Shown: positions 21,139-31,689 of the stretch, piece by piece
How the letters are laid out: every line of letters begins with the position of its first letter
How positions within the stretch are numbered: position 1 is the first letter of the stretch
Assembly: GCA_037447655.1 (NCBI GenBank)
Contig: JBBHKE010002870.1
Span: 316,077-380,076 of the forward strand
Origin: Zygnema cylindricum
Lineage: Eukaryota > Streptophyta > Zygnematophyceae > Zygnematales > Zygnemataceae
Direction: 5' to 3'
DNA: 64,000 bases
Notes under the pieces: model-generated
What the model saw: the letters and a program-made list of their open reading frames with translations, nothing else
Told to the model about the DNA's origin: nothing
Databases searched by the model: none
Translations under genes and position numbers: made by a program

Positions 21139-22175
21139 TGCAATTCTGTGTCCTCCATTGGACTACAGAATACAGGAAGCCTCTAGATAGTATTTAACTA
21201 ACCCACTTTAAGCCAGAACCACTTCTGCCCAAGAAGGCAAACTGACAATTTGACTGCACCCCTGTGTAGCCTGGACTCCCCTGAGTCCGTAGCAAAAAGA
21301 ATCACTAAAAACGGCCAACCAGCCGATAAGTTATGAGGCAGTAAAAATGCCAATTTGTACAAACTCTCAAAGGGAGAGGTGACTACCTACCAAAATTTTC
21401 TAAGTCCTGATTCTCTCTAATAACTCCTATCTACTGAAGTACGGACCAATCACATTACTGTATCGTACACAAAAGTACTACTGCCGATGTACCTTTTGTA
21501 CGGCCTATGTACGACAAGGCTATGAAGTGGACGCGTGTTCGCTTTTCACTCATCCGTACGTTCCTCGGAATTCCTATGACCGAATGTCATCTCTCCACGT
21601 GGCTCCAGGTCATGCCACGTCACAAAACGCCAAAGTGACCACTCCGGGATTTCGGCGATGATGTGCGCCGTTGAATTTTATGCGAAACGCAATCTTAGCC
21701 GTAATAAATACTTGCGCGACATTTGTTCCGATGTCGAAATAAAATGCATGGTATCCGTTTTGAATTAGTGCCGTACGACGTACTTTATAAAACTAAATCT
21801 ATGTACGCCGTATACAGTTCTAGTTAAATGAATTTTATCCACTCGAACTAAATATATATCTATCACATACCATAACACTTAGCATTGGTCCTAGTCTATT
21901 AGGATAAAGCTGACCGCTACCGGTCAACTTGATGCACCGCAAGTACCGGGATCAAATCTCTGGTCCGTCAAGTATATTTTTAGTAACCTACTAAAATAGC
22001 TGTTCTGTTGAACTAAGGCAGCCATGGATCAACCTCTCTCTCTTACCTTTAGTGACTACAACAAGTATGGGAGCTAGAGAGCGGAGGTGGAGGCAAGCTG
22101 TCTGTCCTTTTTCTTTTCCTTTTATAAAACATATTTAAACCTAGAAAATACTCTAGAAATCTATAAATTTCAACA
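21139..22175 (-). repeat. Solo LTR, family I, with target-site duplication
   Basis: 1037 bp, TGTTGAAATTTATAG at 22175 to GAATTGCA at 21139 (minus strand). TCATT flanks it on both sides (21134-21138 and 22176-22180), so it is a complete solo LTR. It ends exactly where other copies have the primer site, which independently supports the LTR boundary used here. The ATG with MEDTELQ lies in its last 20 bases. Confidence 0.93.
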
Positions 22176-23269
22176 TCATTGCGCAGGTACAGTATTGTAC
22201 CGTTCAGTATTGTACTGCACCGTTCATTATTGTAATGTACAGTACTATGTTCCTTACGTGTCCCTTTCCAATTCTAAGACCGGCGGTTCTGGACTGTCTT
22301 GTCAACATCTCCCCTTTTCTCGTCATTGGAGCGCGAATCAAGTTCTCTTCCTGTTAACCACTACCTTCGTCTCCCTTTTCCTCATTCCCTCCCTCCCTCC
22401 TTTTCCCCCTCATCAATTCTAAATATTTGGAATTTTCAATAGAGGAGAGGGGGAGGGAGATGGAGAGGGAGAGGGAGGGGAGAAGTGTAGATGTTTATTT
22501 TCTGACTGGAGGGTGAGAAGGAAGCTATTGCCAGGTAAACCGTGACAGTTGGTGCCTTAGCTGCCCTCAAAAGTACCCAACAGACTGTTGTACAATACTA
22601 ATTATAACAACTAATTATAAACGTTAAACCCGAAAAAAAAAAAAAACGCGGACGTAAGTCTTATCGTAAGTTGTGTTATATGGGCTATTCATGTGATCTT
22701 CTTAGATCGTTACTTTGATCAACGACCGTCCGATCGTCCAAATCTGACGGTTTAAATAAGAAATACCTCAAAATTCACGAAAAATAAAAATTTGTCTGAA
22801 TGTTTTTCAAAATTTAGGCATGACGTTTAAATCTCTATTGATCGATGTGCAACTGTTACAATTATTTTTCAGTTTGCAACCAATATGGGTCTTAACTCTT
22901 ACGGTCATATTGTATGTTTTGCGTACAATAGGCATATTGTATGGGCCTACTTTCACCTACTTTTGAACTATGCATACTATATATGCTTTCCTGTAATCTT
23001 GCGATGCGACAACGTCAAATATTTTGGGACCACGACCGACAATTTTTTTGGCGTCTCTACACGTGGCGTTTTGTCGCTTCTCACTTTCCAAATAGAGAAA
23101 TCGAGAAAGTGAGGTTGGGAAGGAGCCGATGACTTGCCGGCCAGTTAACTTAGCGGCTTGTCGGCCCGTTAATATTTGACGGAAATTGTACGTTTTTTGT
23201 GTTTACATCAATATACGCCAAAATTATCCAGCTTATCCGGAGCTGGCAGGGCATCAAAAATTCCGTACC
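22176..23269. other. Unassigned stretch with homopurine/homopyrimidine tracts
   Basis: No supported gene. A C/T-rich run (about 22380-22410) faces a G/A-rich run (about 22435-22490), and TACAGTATTGTAC-type short repeats occur at 22185-22250. The right part may be the decayed U5 side of the LTR that ends at 23710. Confidence 0.4.
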
Positions 23270-23710
23270 CCAGATTTGTCTTACTGATAACGACAAATGC
23301 ATTTTGTCATGATAAATGTTGTTATAAATCTAGCCATCCATTTAGGACTTTGTACAATTGCCTAAATGGTATTTCCTACGTGTAAAAGTTTAAATAGTTA
23401 TCACATCTTGTATATCCCAACACAATTCTTAGATTTTAGGACAAGCTAACGGCTACTTTCACGGACTCTATGTACCACGATTAAATCCTGGGTCCGTGAA
23501 ACCTTTTTGGTAAATCTACAAACTTCTTTTTCTTTTCTCATTCACACATCATAGACAGCCATGGCTCTACCCCCCTCTCCTTTTTCCTGTGATTGCGACA
23601 AGTGTGAAGACTTGAGAGAGGAGTTAGGCTTTGTGTGCTTACTTTTCTCCCTTTTTATTTTACAACCTGCAGACCTAAAACTTACCCTAAAAAAACCACT
23701 AACTTCTACA
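23270..23710 (-). repeat. Family I LTR (partial), inserted in element L gag
   Basis: On the minus strand it starts TGTAGAAGTTAG at 23710, followed by the U3 features (paired repeats near 23555-23640) and an antisense tRNA-like motif at about 23475-23500. It interrupts the gag of L after FWGIV. The other LTR end is too decayed to place. Confidence 0.65.
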
Positions 23711-24695
23711 ACTATTCCCCAAAACCTTTTCTCACATAAAGCTCCTGTCATCATACTCACCCAGTATATAAAGCCAATTCCATTAAAGATGGGCACCTTA
23801 GAGGGTGGGCCCATAATTTGCAATTTGAGACCTATAGGTCATCAGATAGTAGCTCTACAAAAAGCTCCTTGGGATAACCTTGGACCCATTGTAGTTTCAA
23901 CAAGATTTTACTGCCACCTAGTAGAAATAACATTGACCAACTTCAACCATGTGAAGACAAGACTCTTTTGAGTCGATACCAAAAATAGTCTCTCAATTTG
24001 CTCTTCGGAGCATTAAGTTATGAAGGGTCAAAGTTGACCTTTTGTACAGAAGCACTCTGGGAGAGAGGCGGCTACCTACCAATTTTTCTAAGTCCTAAAT
24101 CCCTCTCTAAAACCTCTACTACGAGTGTACAACACCAATCAGAATGCTGTGTCGTAAGATATATGTGCGGGAGTATTTTTTGTACGGCCATCGTACGGCA
24201 TGGCCAAAAAGACGACCCTTGTCATATCCGAATTCATTCCCATATTCTCTTAAGATGTCTCAAGCCAACGAGGGTGTGCCACGTGTCACTTGACTTGGCG
24301 GTGACGAAAAACCGCCAAAACGCCTACTCCGCGATCTCAACACCTATAGTGGCCGTTCGATCAACCTAGCTTTCAATTATAGCCGTCGAAAATAAATGCG
24401 CGGCATTTTTTTCGTCGTCGAATCAAACGCGCGATATCTATTTCGTGAACTACTATTAGCCAAACTCATAATCTTACTATGTTTATGTGCCAAAAGTTCA
24501 TTCGCATTCTTAAATGAATTTATCTATGTGTCTCTCTTTAAATGTTTAACGAACCCTATGTACCTCAACAGTAGTCATAGACTATAGGATAAACTTAACG
24601 ACTACTGTTGACTTTGACGAACGGTAGGTAACATGATCAAATCTTGGGTCCATCAAGTAACTTCTCCTAAACCTACCAAAACTACTGCTTGTCTT
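23711..24695 (-). mobile_element. Element L: gag start and 5' LTR
   Basis: LTR 23819-24695 (minus) ends CAAATTGCA before a mutated primer site, and gag runs MGPPSKVPIFNGIGFIYWVSMM to 23711 where an LTR interrupts it. A U5 hairpin CTTCAC/GTTGAAG lies at 23941-23956 and a tRNA-like motif at about 24630-24655. The U3 start is cut at 24696 by the family II element. Confidence 0.8.
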
Positions 24696-25654
24696 TGTTG
24701 TTCTATGACAATTGGTGCAGGTGGAGCAGCAGCAATAGTTGTAGAAGTAGACATAGCTAAAACACAAGCTTAACAAAAATCCCACCAAAACACCATTTTT
24801 GATTCACTACACAATCACGCAGACAGGTCAAATTAGCACCAACTAAAGCACGTAAACAAATCACCATACAAGCTGTCGATACCCAAAATTACAACACAAT
24901 TGGTCCAGTAAACCATAAGTTATGCACTCTGCAAGTTTCCCAAAAACTGCCCTTAGATTTCCATATTCCTAAAACTGGATATCAAAATATTTCTAAATCC
25001 TAAAATTTATACACTAAGAGGGTATCTACTGCTTAGTGACCAATCACGTGTCTGTACTTGGAATAGAACTACTGTACTGTAGTACGACATAGTACCTTAA
25101 CGTACTTTCAAAAACCTACTTGCAACTAGCCTAAAGCAAAATAGTAAACACTATTTACTAATGCACTACACTACGAAAATTTGTTTCTTCAAATATTCAC
25201 AATTTGTCGCCGTACATATAATGTTGTTGCTTAGTCGGCAATAACCAAATAAATCCAACCGGCAGTGGTTAACTTGTACGAATATCTGGAGTGCTTACGA
25301 AGCACCTCGTCACCTGTGGTCCTTACTCAAATCTTAGCCGTTAGTCTGGTTAAAATCGGCGTCCAGTATTTTTCCTTTACAATTTTTTTCCCAGACGTCT
25401 GGTTCACTTTTGCCATCCGATCCGCCGAATTCACTCGTTCGATAAGTGACATGTGTTCAGAACCATTTTGCGCTTCCTGCATTGTCTGTAAAGTTGACGC
25501 GTGTCTATCTGACTAAACAATATTCTCTGGAGTTACTACTTCACTATCACACTATTTAAGGTAAGTAGTACAACTAACTTGAACCAAAAATATTTGAAGT
25601 TATAAACCTCCCCTCACAACTCTATCTATTGAGGACAAAGCTTTAAAATCAACA
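24696..25654 (-). repeat. 3' LTR of the split family II element
   Basis: 959 bp, starting TGTTGATTTTAAAGC at 25654 after the tract GATTTAGGGGAG, and ending GAACAACA at 24696. It is similar to 37952-38826, its probable 5' partner. The last about 60 bases carry the gag start (MSTSTTIAAAPPAPIVIEQQ). Confidence 0.85.
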
Positions 25655-27600
25655 CTCCCCTAAATCTTTAGACTCGGTTATTCACTAAACCCAATAACAT
25701 TTCTCCATTAGGTCCAGGCAGAGCTTTAGTTAGCATATCTACAACCATATTTTCATCCGGCAAATACACAATTTAATGACTCTAGCAAGCACCTTTTCTC
25801 GGACGAAATGTATTCTGACATCCATATGCTTACTCTTAAAGTGGTGAATGCGATTGGAGGCTATTGCAATGGCTACCTGGTTGTCACACCAGATGACTGG
25901 GACCAGTCTGCATGTGTCCCAATTCTTGTAAAAGTGCCTTTACCCATAGGAGTTATTTGAGGGCAGAACTTGCTGCTATATATTTTGACTCCATAGTTGA
26001 CTGGGTTGTGACCTTCTGAAAATCTGGTAGTTGATTTTCTGCTAGGCATGTGGCCATAGCTAGCATTGCTCCAGGTATGCCGCTTGACTTCTCCTCCTTG
26101 AAGGACAAGTTTGAGGTTCCGAGTTCGTGGCAGGTATCTCAGAACTCTTTATGCAGCTTCCCAGTCTGCCTTTTTCGGATTTTGCAAATTTCTACTTAAA
26201 ACACCAACAGCAGCTGGAATATCGGGCCTCGCAAAGTTTATAAAATAAATAAGGCAATCAACTACCTTCTTGTATGGTTTTGAAGCTATAAAATCCTCCT
26301 TCCCTGACTCTAATCTCTCACTAACTAAAACACCTGAATCAAAGTCACTTCCCTCTAATTTTGTCTAAATTCCATGGGAGTTACACATCCTTTAACTTCT
26401 TTCATTTCAAACTTTTCAAGCATGGAACCTATATCCTCCTTTTGGGTTAACATTATTTGTTTCTTGTTTCTATCTCTCTCTACTTGTATCCCTAAGATAT
26501 ACTTGGCCTCACTGAGGTCTTTCATCTTAAATCTAGATTTCAAGGCTTCCTTAATACGGTTTATTTCATTCATAGATTTTGCCGATTAGCAGCAGATCAT
26601 CTATACATACATCAATGTAGATTATTCCATCTTCACCCTGCATAACATAAAAAGAATGATCTGAACTAATTCTTTTACAGCCTAGTCTAGTTTAAAATTC
26701 ATCCAACTTCAGGTTCCACTGTCTAGGGGCTTGTTTCAACCCATACAAAGATTTCATCAATTTACATACTAGTTTCTCCTTCCCTTTTTCGACATACATT
26801 TTTGGTTGTTGTATATAGATAGCTTCTTCAAGCCCTCCATGTAAAAAAGCAGTTTTAACATCCATTTGATGAACTTCCATATTTTCAATTGCTGTTAGAC
26901 TTAATAGAATTTTGACTGTTGGAAACCTTACCACTGGAGAGAAGGTCTCCACAAAGTCAATTCTTTTTTTCTGATTGTAGCCTTTGGCCAAAAGTCTGGC
27001 CTTCTATCTTTAAATGGTGCCATTTGGGTTCAACTTTACCTTGAACACCCATTTATTGCCGATGGCTTTTCTTTTCGGAGGAAGATCCACCAACTCACAT
27101 GTTTGAGCCTCCATAATAGATTTCATTTCGTCATTTGCTTCCTTGATCCATTGAGTTTTCTTCGGTGATCAAAAGGCTTCCCGAATGGTCTTAGGTTCCT
27201 CCGAGGTAGTAGAGAATGCAAAGTGCGATTCAGATTGCAAACGGCTGATAGGTCTCCTTGCACCCGATCACCTATTTACAGTCGATGGCTTTTTTGTACG
27301 GAGGAAGATCCACCAACTCCCATGTTTGAGCCTCCATAATAGATTTCATTCGTCATTTTTTGCCATGATCCAATGACTTTTCTCCAGTGATGAGAAGGCT
27401 TCCCGAATGGTTAGAGGTTCCTCCGAGGTAGTAGAGAATGCAAAGTGCGATCCAGATTACAGACAGCTGCTAGATCTCCTTCCCCCGGAAATTTTGAGGC
27501 TGGGAACGATGGATGTCTGGGGTTCCTTATCTGTCTTGTGACTTGTTTTCTTTGCTCCTTGAGCGTTCAGCATGCTCTGATTGAGTCGTAAGAGGACCCT
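25655..27600 (-). pseudogene. Split family II element: RT and RNase H
   Basis: On the minus strand the order is RT start (decayed, 27000-27200), RT core 26692-26991 (KKRIDFVETFSPVVRF, QMDVKTAFLHGGLEEA, YGLKQAPRQWNLKLDEF), a degraded palm near 26590 (CIDDLLLI), the connecting region 26355-26573 (LSEAKYILGIQVERD) and RNase H remnants down to 25690. A 223-bp segment at the RT start is duplicated. Stops are spread throughout. Confidence 0.85.
27061..27480. repeat. Tandem duplication, period 223 bp
   Basis: GATGGCTTTT...CGGAGGAAGATCCACC starts at 27061 and again at 27284. Both copies continue through CCTCCATAATAGATTTCAT and GAGAATGCAAAGTGCGAT with scattered differences. The duplication lies in the linker and RT start of the family II element. 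Confidence 0.85.
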
Positions 27601-27969
27601 GAGTATCTAAAGAAACTACCTCTGCAGGGGTTGTTGAACAACCAAAAAATAAATTGTTCTATTCTTGTGATTTGTCTTTTGTCTGATTTTTTGTGTCATA
27701 TTGAATAGATCAGCTGATTCGTCCTCATCTTTTATAATGATCTTTTTAGATACAACTATCTTTTTCTTTCCCATAGCATACACTTTATATCCTTTTGAGT
27801 TGTCATCATATCCCATTAGAATACCCGGCAAACCTTTTGGTTCCATTTTCCACGTATTTTGAGACGTATTTAAGATAAAACATTTACTGCCAAACACCTT
27901 GAAATGACCAACTTGAGGTTTCCTACCTGTCCATAGTTCAAAAGGTGTCGAGCTAACTGACATGGACCT
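27601..27969 (-). pseudogene. Split family II element: integrase C-terminal part
   Basis: Reads SVSSTPFELWTGRKPQVGHF, FGSKCFILNTSQNTW and a YDDNSKGYKVYA motif of copia integrase. It is cut at 27969 by a solo LTR. The preceding codons (ALNYAVYIKNKIWV) appear at 29114-29157 on the far side of that LTR, which shows the insertion directly. Confidence 0.88.
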
Positions 27970-29113
27970 TGAAACTCTGAGACCTCTATAGGTCCTCTGT
28001 CCTCGGAGTAGGCAACTCACAAAAAGCTTATCTAGATAGTGCCGACGTCAAGTTGATTTAAAACGTAAATGATTAAACCTTTGACAATCAGAACCCTATA
28101 ATAGCTTCACCCTTGTGAAATAAGACTTTGTGTGTGCTCAGTTCCACCATAGAATGCAAAGTTAGAATATGACCATTGATAACATTTCCCACTTTGACTT
28201 TCCCTTAGAAATGCAGCCATATTGGCTGGCAAAAACACTGACCGACTACAACCCTGTGTAGCCTGGACTCCCCTCAGTCCGCAGCAAAAAGAATCACTGA
28301 AAATGGTCCACTGAGTGATTTTAAATTAAATGGCAAAGTTTGCCTAGTAATATAGATGCTCTCTGGGAGAGAGGCGACTACCTACCAAAAATTATATTTC
28401 CTATTTCCTCTCTAAAACCCCTTCTACTGAATTACAGTCTAATCATAAGACTCTACAGTACAAAAAGTACAAGTACCGGAGTACTTTATGTACGGTAACT
28501 GTACTACATGGCCAAAACAGTGACATTTGTCACATTTGGATTTGTTTCTTTGCTCTCCGAAGATTCCGAATACCCGTACGATGTTGCCACGTGTTATCTG
28601 GAGTGGCGGCTTCGGGAAAATGCCAAAATTGCCCTTTCTGCGATATCGGCTTTTGTCACGGCCGTTCGATGAAGTCCGGATTGAATATGTGATGCTGAAA
28701 TAAATGTTTGCATCATTCATTTCGTGCGGTACTAAAGTACACAACTTGTTCTATGTTTTACACTACTATTTATTAGTTTAACAAAATATCCTATGTGTAA
28801 ACGTTTATATAATTATTAATCCTAATATAATACATCAATAATCTAAGACTTAACGGATAAAGCTAACATCTACAGGGTTTGACCAACCATAGGTACAAGG
28901 ATCAAGTCTTGTGTCCGTCAGACTCTTTTTTGGTAACTCTACCAGTTTCTACCCCTGTCTCTCTAGAAAAGCTACGCAGCCATAACTCTAACTCCCTATC
29001 CAAGCCTTCAGTGACTACAACAAGTGAGGGGGCTTGGAGAAGGGAGTTAGAGGCAGACCGCCTATTCATTTTTCTATTCTAAAACAGATCTATAAAATAC
29101 ACAAATATCAACA
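27970..29113 (-). repeat. Solo LTR inside the family II integrase
   Basis: 1144 bp, TGTTGATATTTG at 29113 to GAGTTTCA at 27970. Flanks are GACCT and GACCC (4 of 5 match) and the integrase reading continues across it. It belongs to the same long subfamily as the LTR of C. It carries the U5 hairpin CTACAC/GTGTAG (28246-28261) and a tRNA-like motif (about 28900-28925). Its gag ATG is mutated to ATA. Confidence 0.9.
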
Positions 29114-29157
29114 GACCCAAATTTTATTCTTAATATAAACTGCATAATTGAGGGCCT
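29114..29157 (-). pseudogene. Split family II element: integrase scrap
   Basis: 44 bp encoding ALNYAVYIKNKIWV, the segment that follows the integrase glutamate region in copia elements. It lies between two inserted LTRs. Confidence 0.8.
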
Positions 29158-30067
29158 TGTTGAAATTTAAGCATTTTCTAGTCTGTTTTAGAATAGAAAA
29201 GAGTTGAGGCAGTCTGCCTCTAACTCCCTTCTCCAAGCCCCCACACTTGTTGTAGTCACTGAAGGCTGGATAGGAAGCTAGAGCCATGGCTGCTGGATAG
29301 GAAGCTACAGCCATGGCTGCCTAGGCCCTCTAAAGAGACAAGGAGTAGCTTAAGTAGATTTACCAAAAAGGAGATTGACGGACGCAGGATTTGATCCTGG
29401 TACCTGCCGTCTGTTAATCAGCCAGTAGCCGTTAGCTTTGGCCTATAGACTAGAACTTGTGCTAGAGTATGTAGTGTTTGACAAATATTTAAATAGGTAC
29501 ACGTAAACTAATTTGTTTAACGGGAAATAGATATGTAGTGTACAGATAGAGTTTTATATAATATGAAGTACGGTATGGAAAACGGATACCGCGCATTTGT
29601 TTCAACAACGAAACAAATACAGCGCATCTAATTTCGACGGCTATAATTAAAAGTCGAATCTGATCTAACGGTTACAATAGATGCCAAGATCACATAATAG
29701 GTTTTTGGCGGTTTTCAGTCATTGCCACGTCATTTTACACGTGGCACAACCACATTGGCTTGCGGCATCTCCGGGGATTATAGGAACGAATTCGCATATG
29801 GTATGTGTCGTCTTTTTGCCATATCGTACAATGGTCGTAGAAAAAGTACACCGGCACCTGTACCTTTATGTACGATACACTACTACGATTGGTGTCGTAC
29901 GTCAGTAGTAAGGGATTAGAGAGGAAGATAGGACTTGGAAAAATTAGTAGGTAGCCGCCTCTCTTTGAGAGCACCCATGTATAAAAAGGCTAACTTTGAG
30001 TAACCATAACAACTCACTCAGTCGACCATTTACAGTGATTTTTTTTATCGCGGACTCAAAGGAGTCT
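29158..30067 (+). repeat. Family I LTR, truncated by another LTR (first level)
   Basis: Begins TGTTGAAATTTAAG in the integrase scrap and runs through an antisense tRNA-like motif (29385-29410), a TATA box (GTATAAAAA, about 29967) and GGACTCAAAGGAGTC, the first U5 hairpin. There the next LTR starts. The last part of about 110 bp is missing. Confidence 0.85.
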
Positions 30068-30609
30068 GTTGAAAAGAGGTAATTAATAGTTCACTTCTAA
30101 AGTTACGTTAGAATGTAAAGAGAGAGAAAGAGAGAACAAAAGGCACGCCATGGCTGCCGCGTCATTTAGGAGGGAGAATGAAATAGAAGGTATTTTACTA
30201 TTTGTAGCAAAATACTGCCTCTAGCCGGATTTGAACCAAGGTCTACGGAATACTACTTAGACCTTAGCCTTATCCATTAAGGCACTAAAAAACGATACAT
30301 GTATTACGTTTCACGCGTATTTATATATTTGTTAAACGGGCTAATTTGCAGCAGACTAACGAAAACACGCATTAATCAATTCATGCATGGAAGCAAATCG
30401 AAGCCGCATAAATACAAATGATTGACGGCCACAATTGCAACCACCACCCGCAATAAACTTTCGGCGGCCTTTGGGGATAGCGTCACGCGACGCCACGTGG
30501 CACTATACTATTGGATACCGAGAAGATGGGAGGAGGAATCATGCCTCCCGTTTTAACACGCGTCACTTTGAAAGCCATGTCGTACAATGACCGTACAATA
30601 AGTACATCG
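30068..30609 (+). repeat. Diverged family I LTR, truncated (second level)
   Basis: Begins TGTTGAAAAGAG and is cut at 30609 inside the GTACATCG motif by a third LTR start. Its antisense tRNA-like region (about 30222-30297) is the most tRNA-like among family I LTRs: GGTTCAAATCC, a D-arm CTTAATGGATAAGGC and a paired anticodon arm. Confidence 0.75.
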
Positions 30610-30640
30610 TGTTGATATTTGAGTATTTTCTAGGTCTGTA
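30610..30640 (+). repeat. 31-bp LTR start (third level)
   Basis: TGTTGATATTTGAG followed by TATTTTCTAGGTCTG matches the first bases of family I LTRs, then the LTR of element B begins. B therefore probably inserted 31 bp into this LTR, with CTGTA as the left flank. Confidence 0.65.
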
Positions 30641-31689
30641 TGTAGAAACTAATGGTTTTAAAGTATTTTCTAGGTCTGAATAGAAATAAAGAAGCCAAGG
30701 CAGTCTACCTCTAACTTCTCTCTCCAACTCTCAAACTTGTCGCAGTCACTGAGAAATTGGAGAGGAAGCTAGAGCCATGGCTACCTAGGCTATCCTGAGG
30801 TTTACGGGAAATTTATACTAGTTTAGGGATTATTTACTAAAAGGTATATGCCGGCCACAGGATTTGATCCTGGTACCTGCCGGCCGACAGATAGTAGATA
30901 GCCGGTAGCCTTAGCAGTTAGGTCTAGAAGTAGTCTTACGTAACGTATAGTACGATATTAATTTAAACATTAATACGTAGGTTAAATCATTTAACTGTAA
31001 CTGTGTACGGTATACATAGATCCGGTAATGTATAAGTACGGAATACGGTACATGCACAAAATCAATACCGCACATTTTATTTTGTAAGTGAAACGAATAC
31101 CGCGCATGTATTTATTACGGCTACGATTAAATTAGATTCTAATCGGACGGCCGGAATTAGCGCCGAGATCGCGGAAAAAGATTTCGGCAGTTTGTGGTCA
31201 TCGCCACATCGGATGACGCGTGGCGAAATTACATTGGATCGTGGAATCTCCGGAGATTATGGCACCGAATCCGGATATGACATGTGTCGACATTTAGGAC
31301 ATGTCGTACAATGTTCGTACATAAAGTACACCGGCAGATGTACTTTTGTGTACGGAACTGTATTCTGATTGGTTGCGTACATCAGTAGATAGAGTCTGTG
31401 AGAGAGATAGGACTTAGAAAAATTAGGAGATAGGACCCTCTCTCCCAGAGAGCTTCTGTACAAAAGGTCAACTTTGACCCTCCGTAACTTATTGTCTAGG
31501 GGAGCAAATTCAGAGATTCTTTTTGCTATCAACTCAGGGGAGTCTTGTCTTCACAGGGGTGAAGGTGGTCAGAGTTTTTGTTTGCCTGGGTGGCAGTTAT
31601 TTTTGCTTAAACACAAAGGGGTCAGGATTATCCTAGAGGCTTCTTAGAAGCTGTCCACTCTGAGGACTTATGGAGGTCTCAGAGTTTCA
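30641..31689 (+). repeat. 5' LTR of element B
   Basis: 1049 bp, TGTAGAAACT to GAGTTTCA, followed by GGTTATGGGCCCACC (31690-31704). Very similar to the LTR of A. U5 hairpins lie at 31531-31544 and CTTCAC/GTGAAG at 31549-31564; the tRNA-like motif is at about 30855-30880. The gag ATG is at 31670. Confidence 0.93.

Noticed and set aside
20934-21158. Short genes beginning MEDTELQ, MEVIEL or MSTST and then diverging (also at 41467, 24756 and 44913)
   Set aside because: The divergence point is the LTR end before the primer site, so these are LTR ends and not truncated or spliced genes.
29108-29314. ORF with repeated ASYPA-type residues
   Set aside because: It lies across an LTR junction; the repeat is a local duplication of the GCCATGGCTGC and GATAGGAAGCTA motifs in U3.
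30222-30300. Functional host tRNA genes in the LTRs
   Set aside because: Acceptor stems do not pair well, and the same module recurs at the same LTR position in many copies, so it is part of the repeat.
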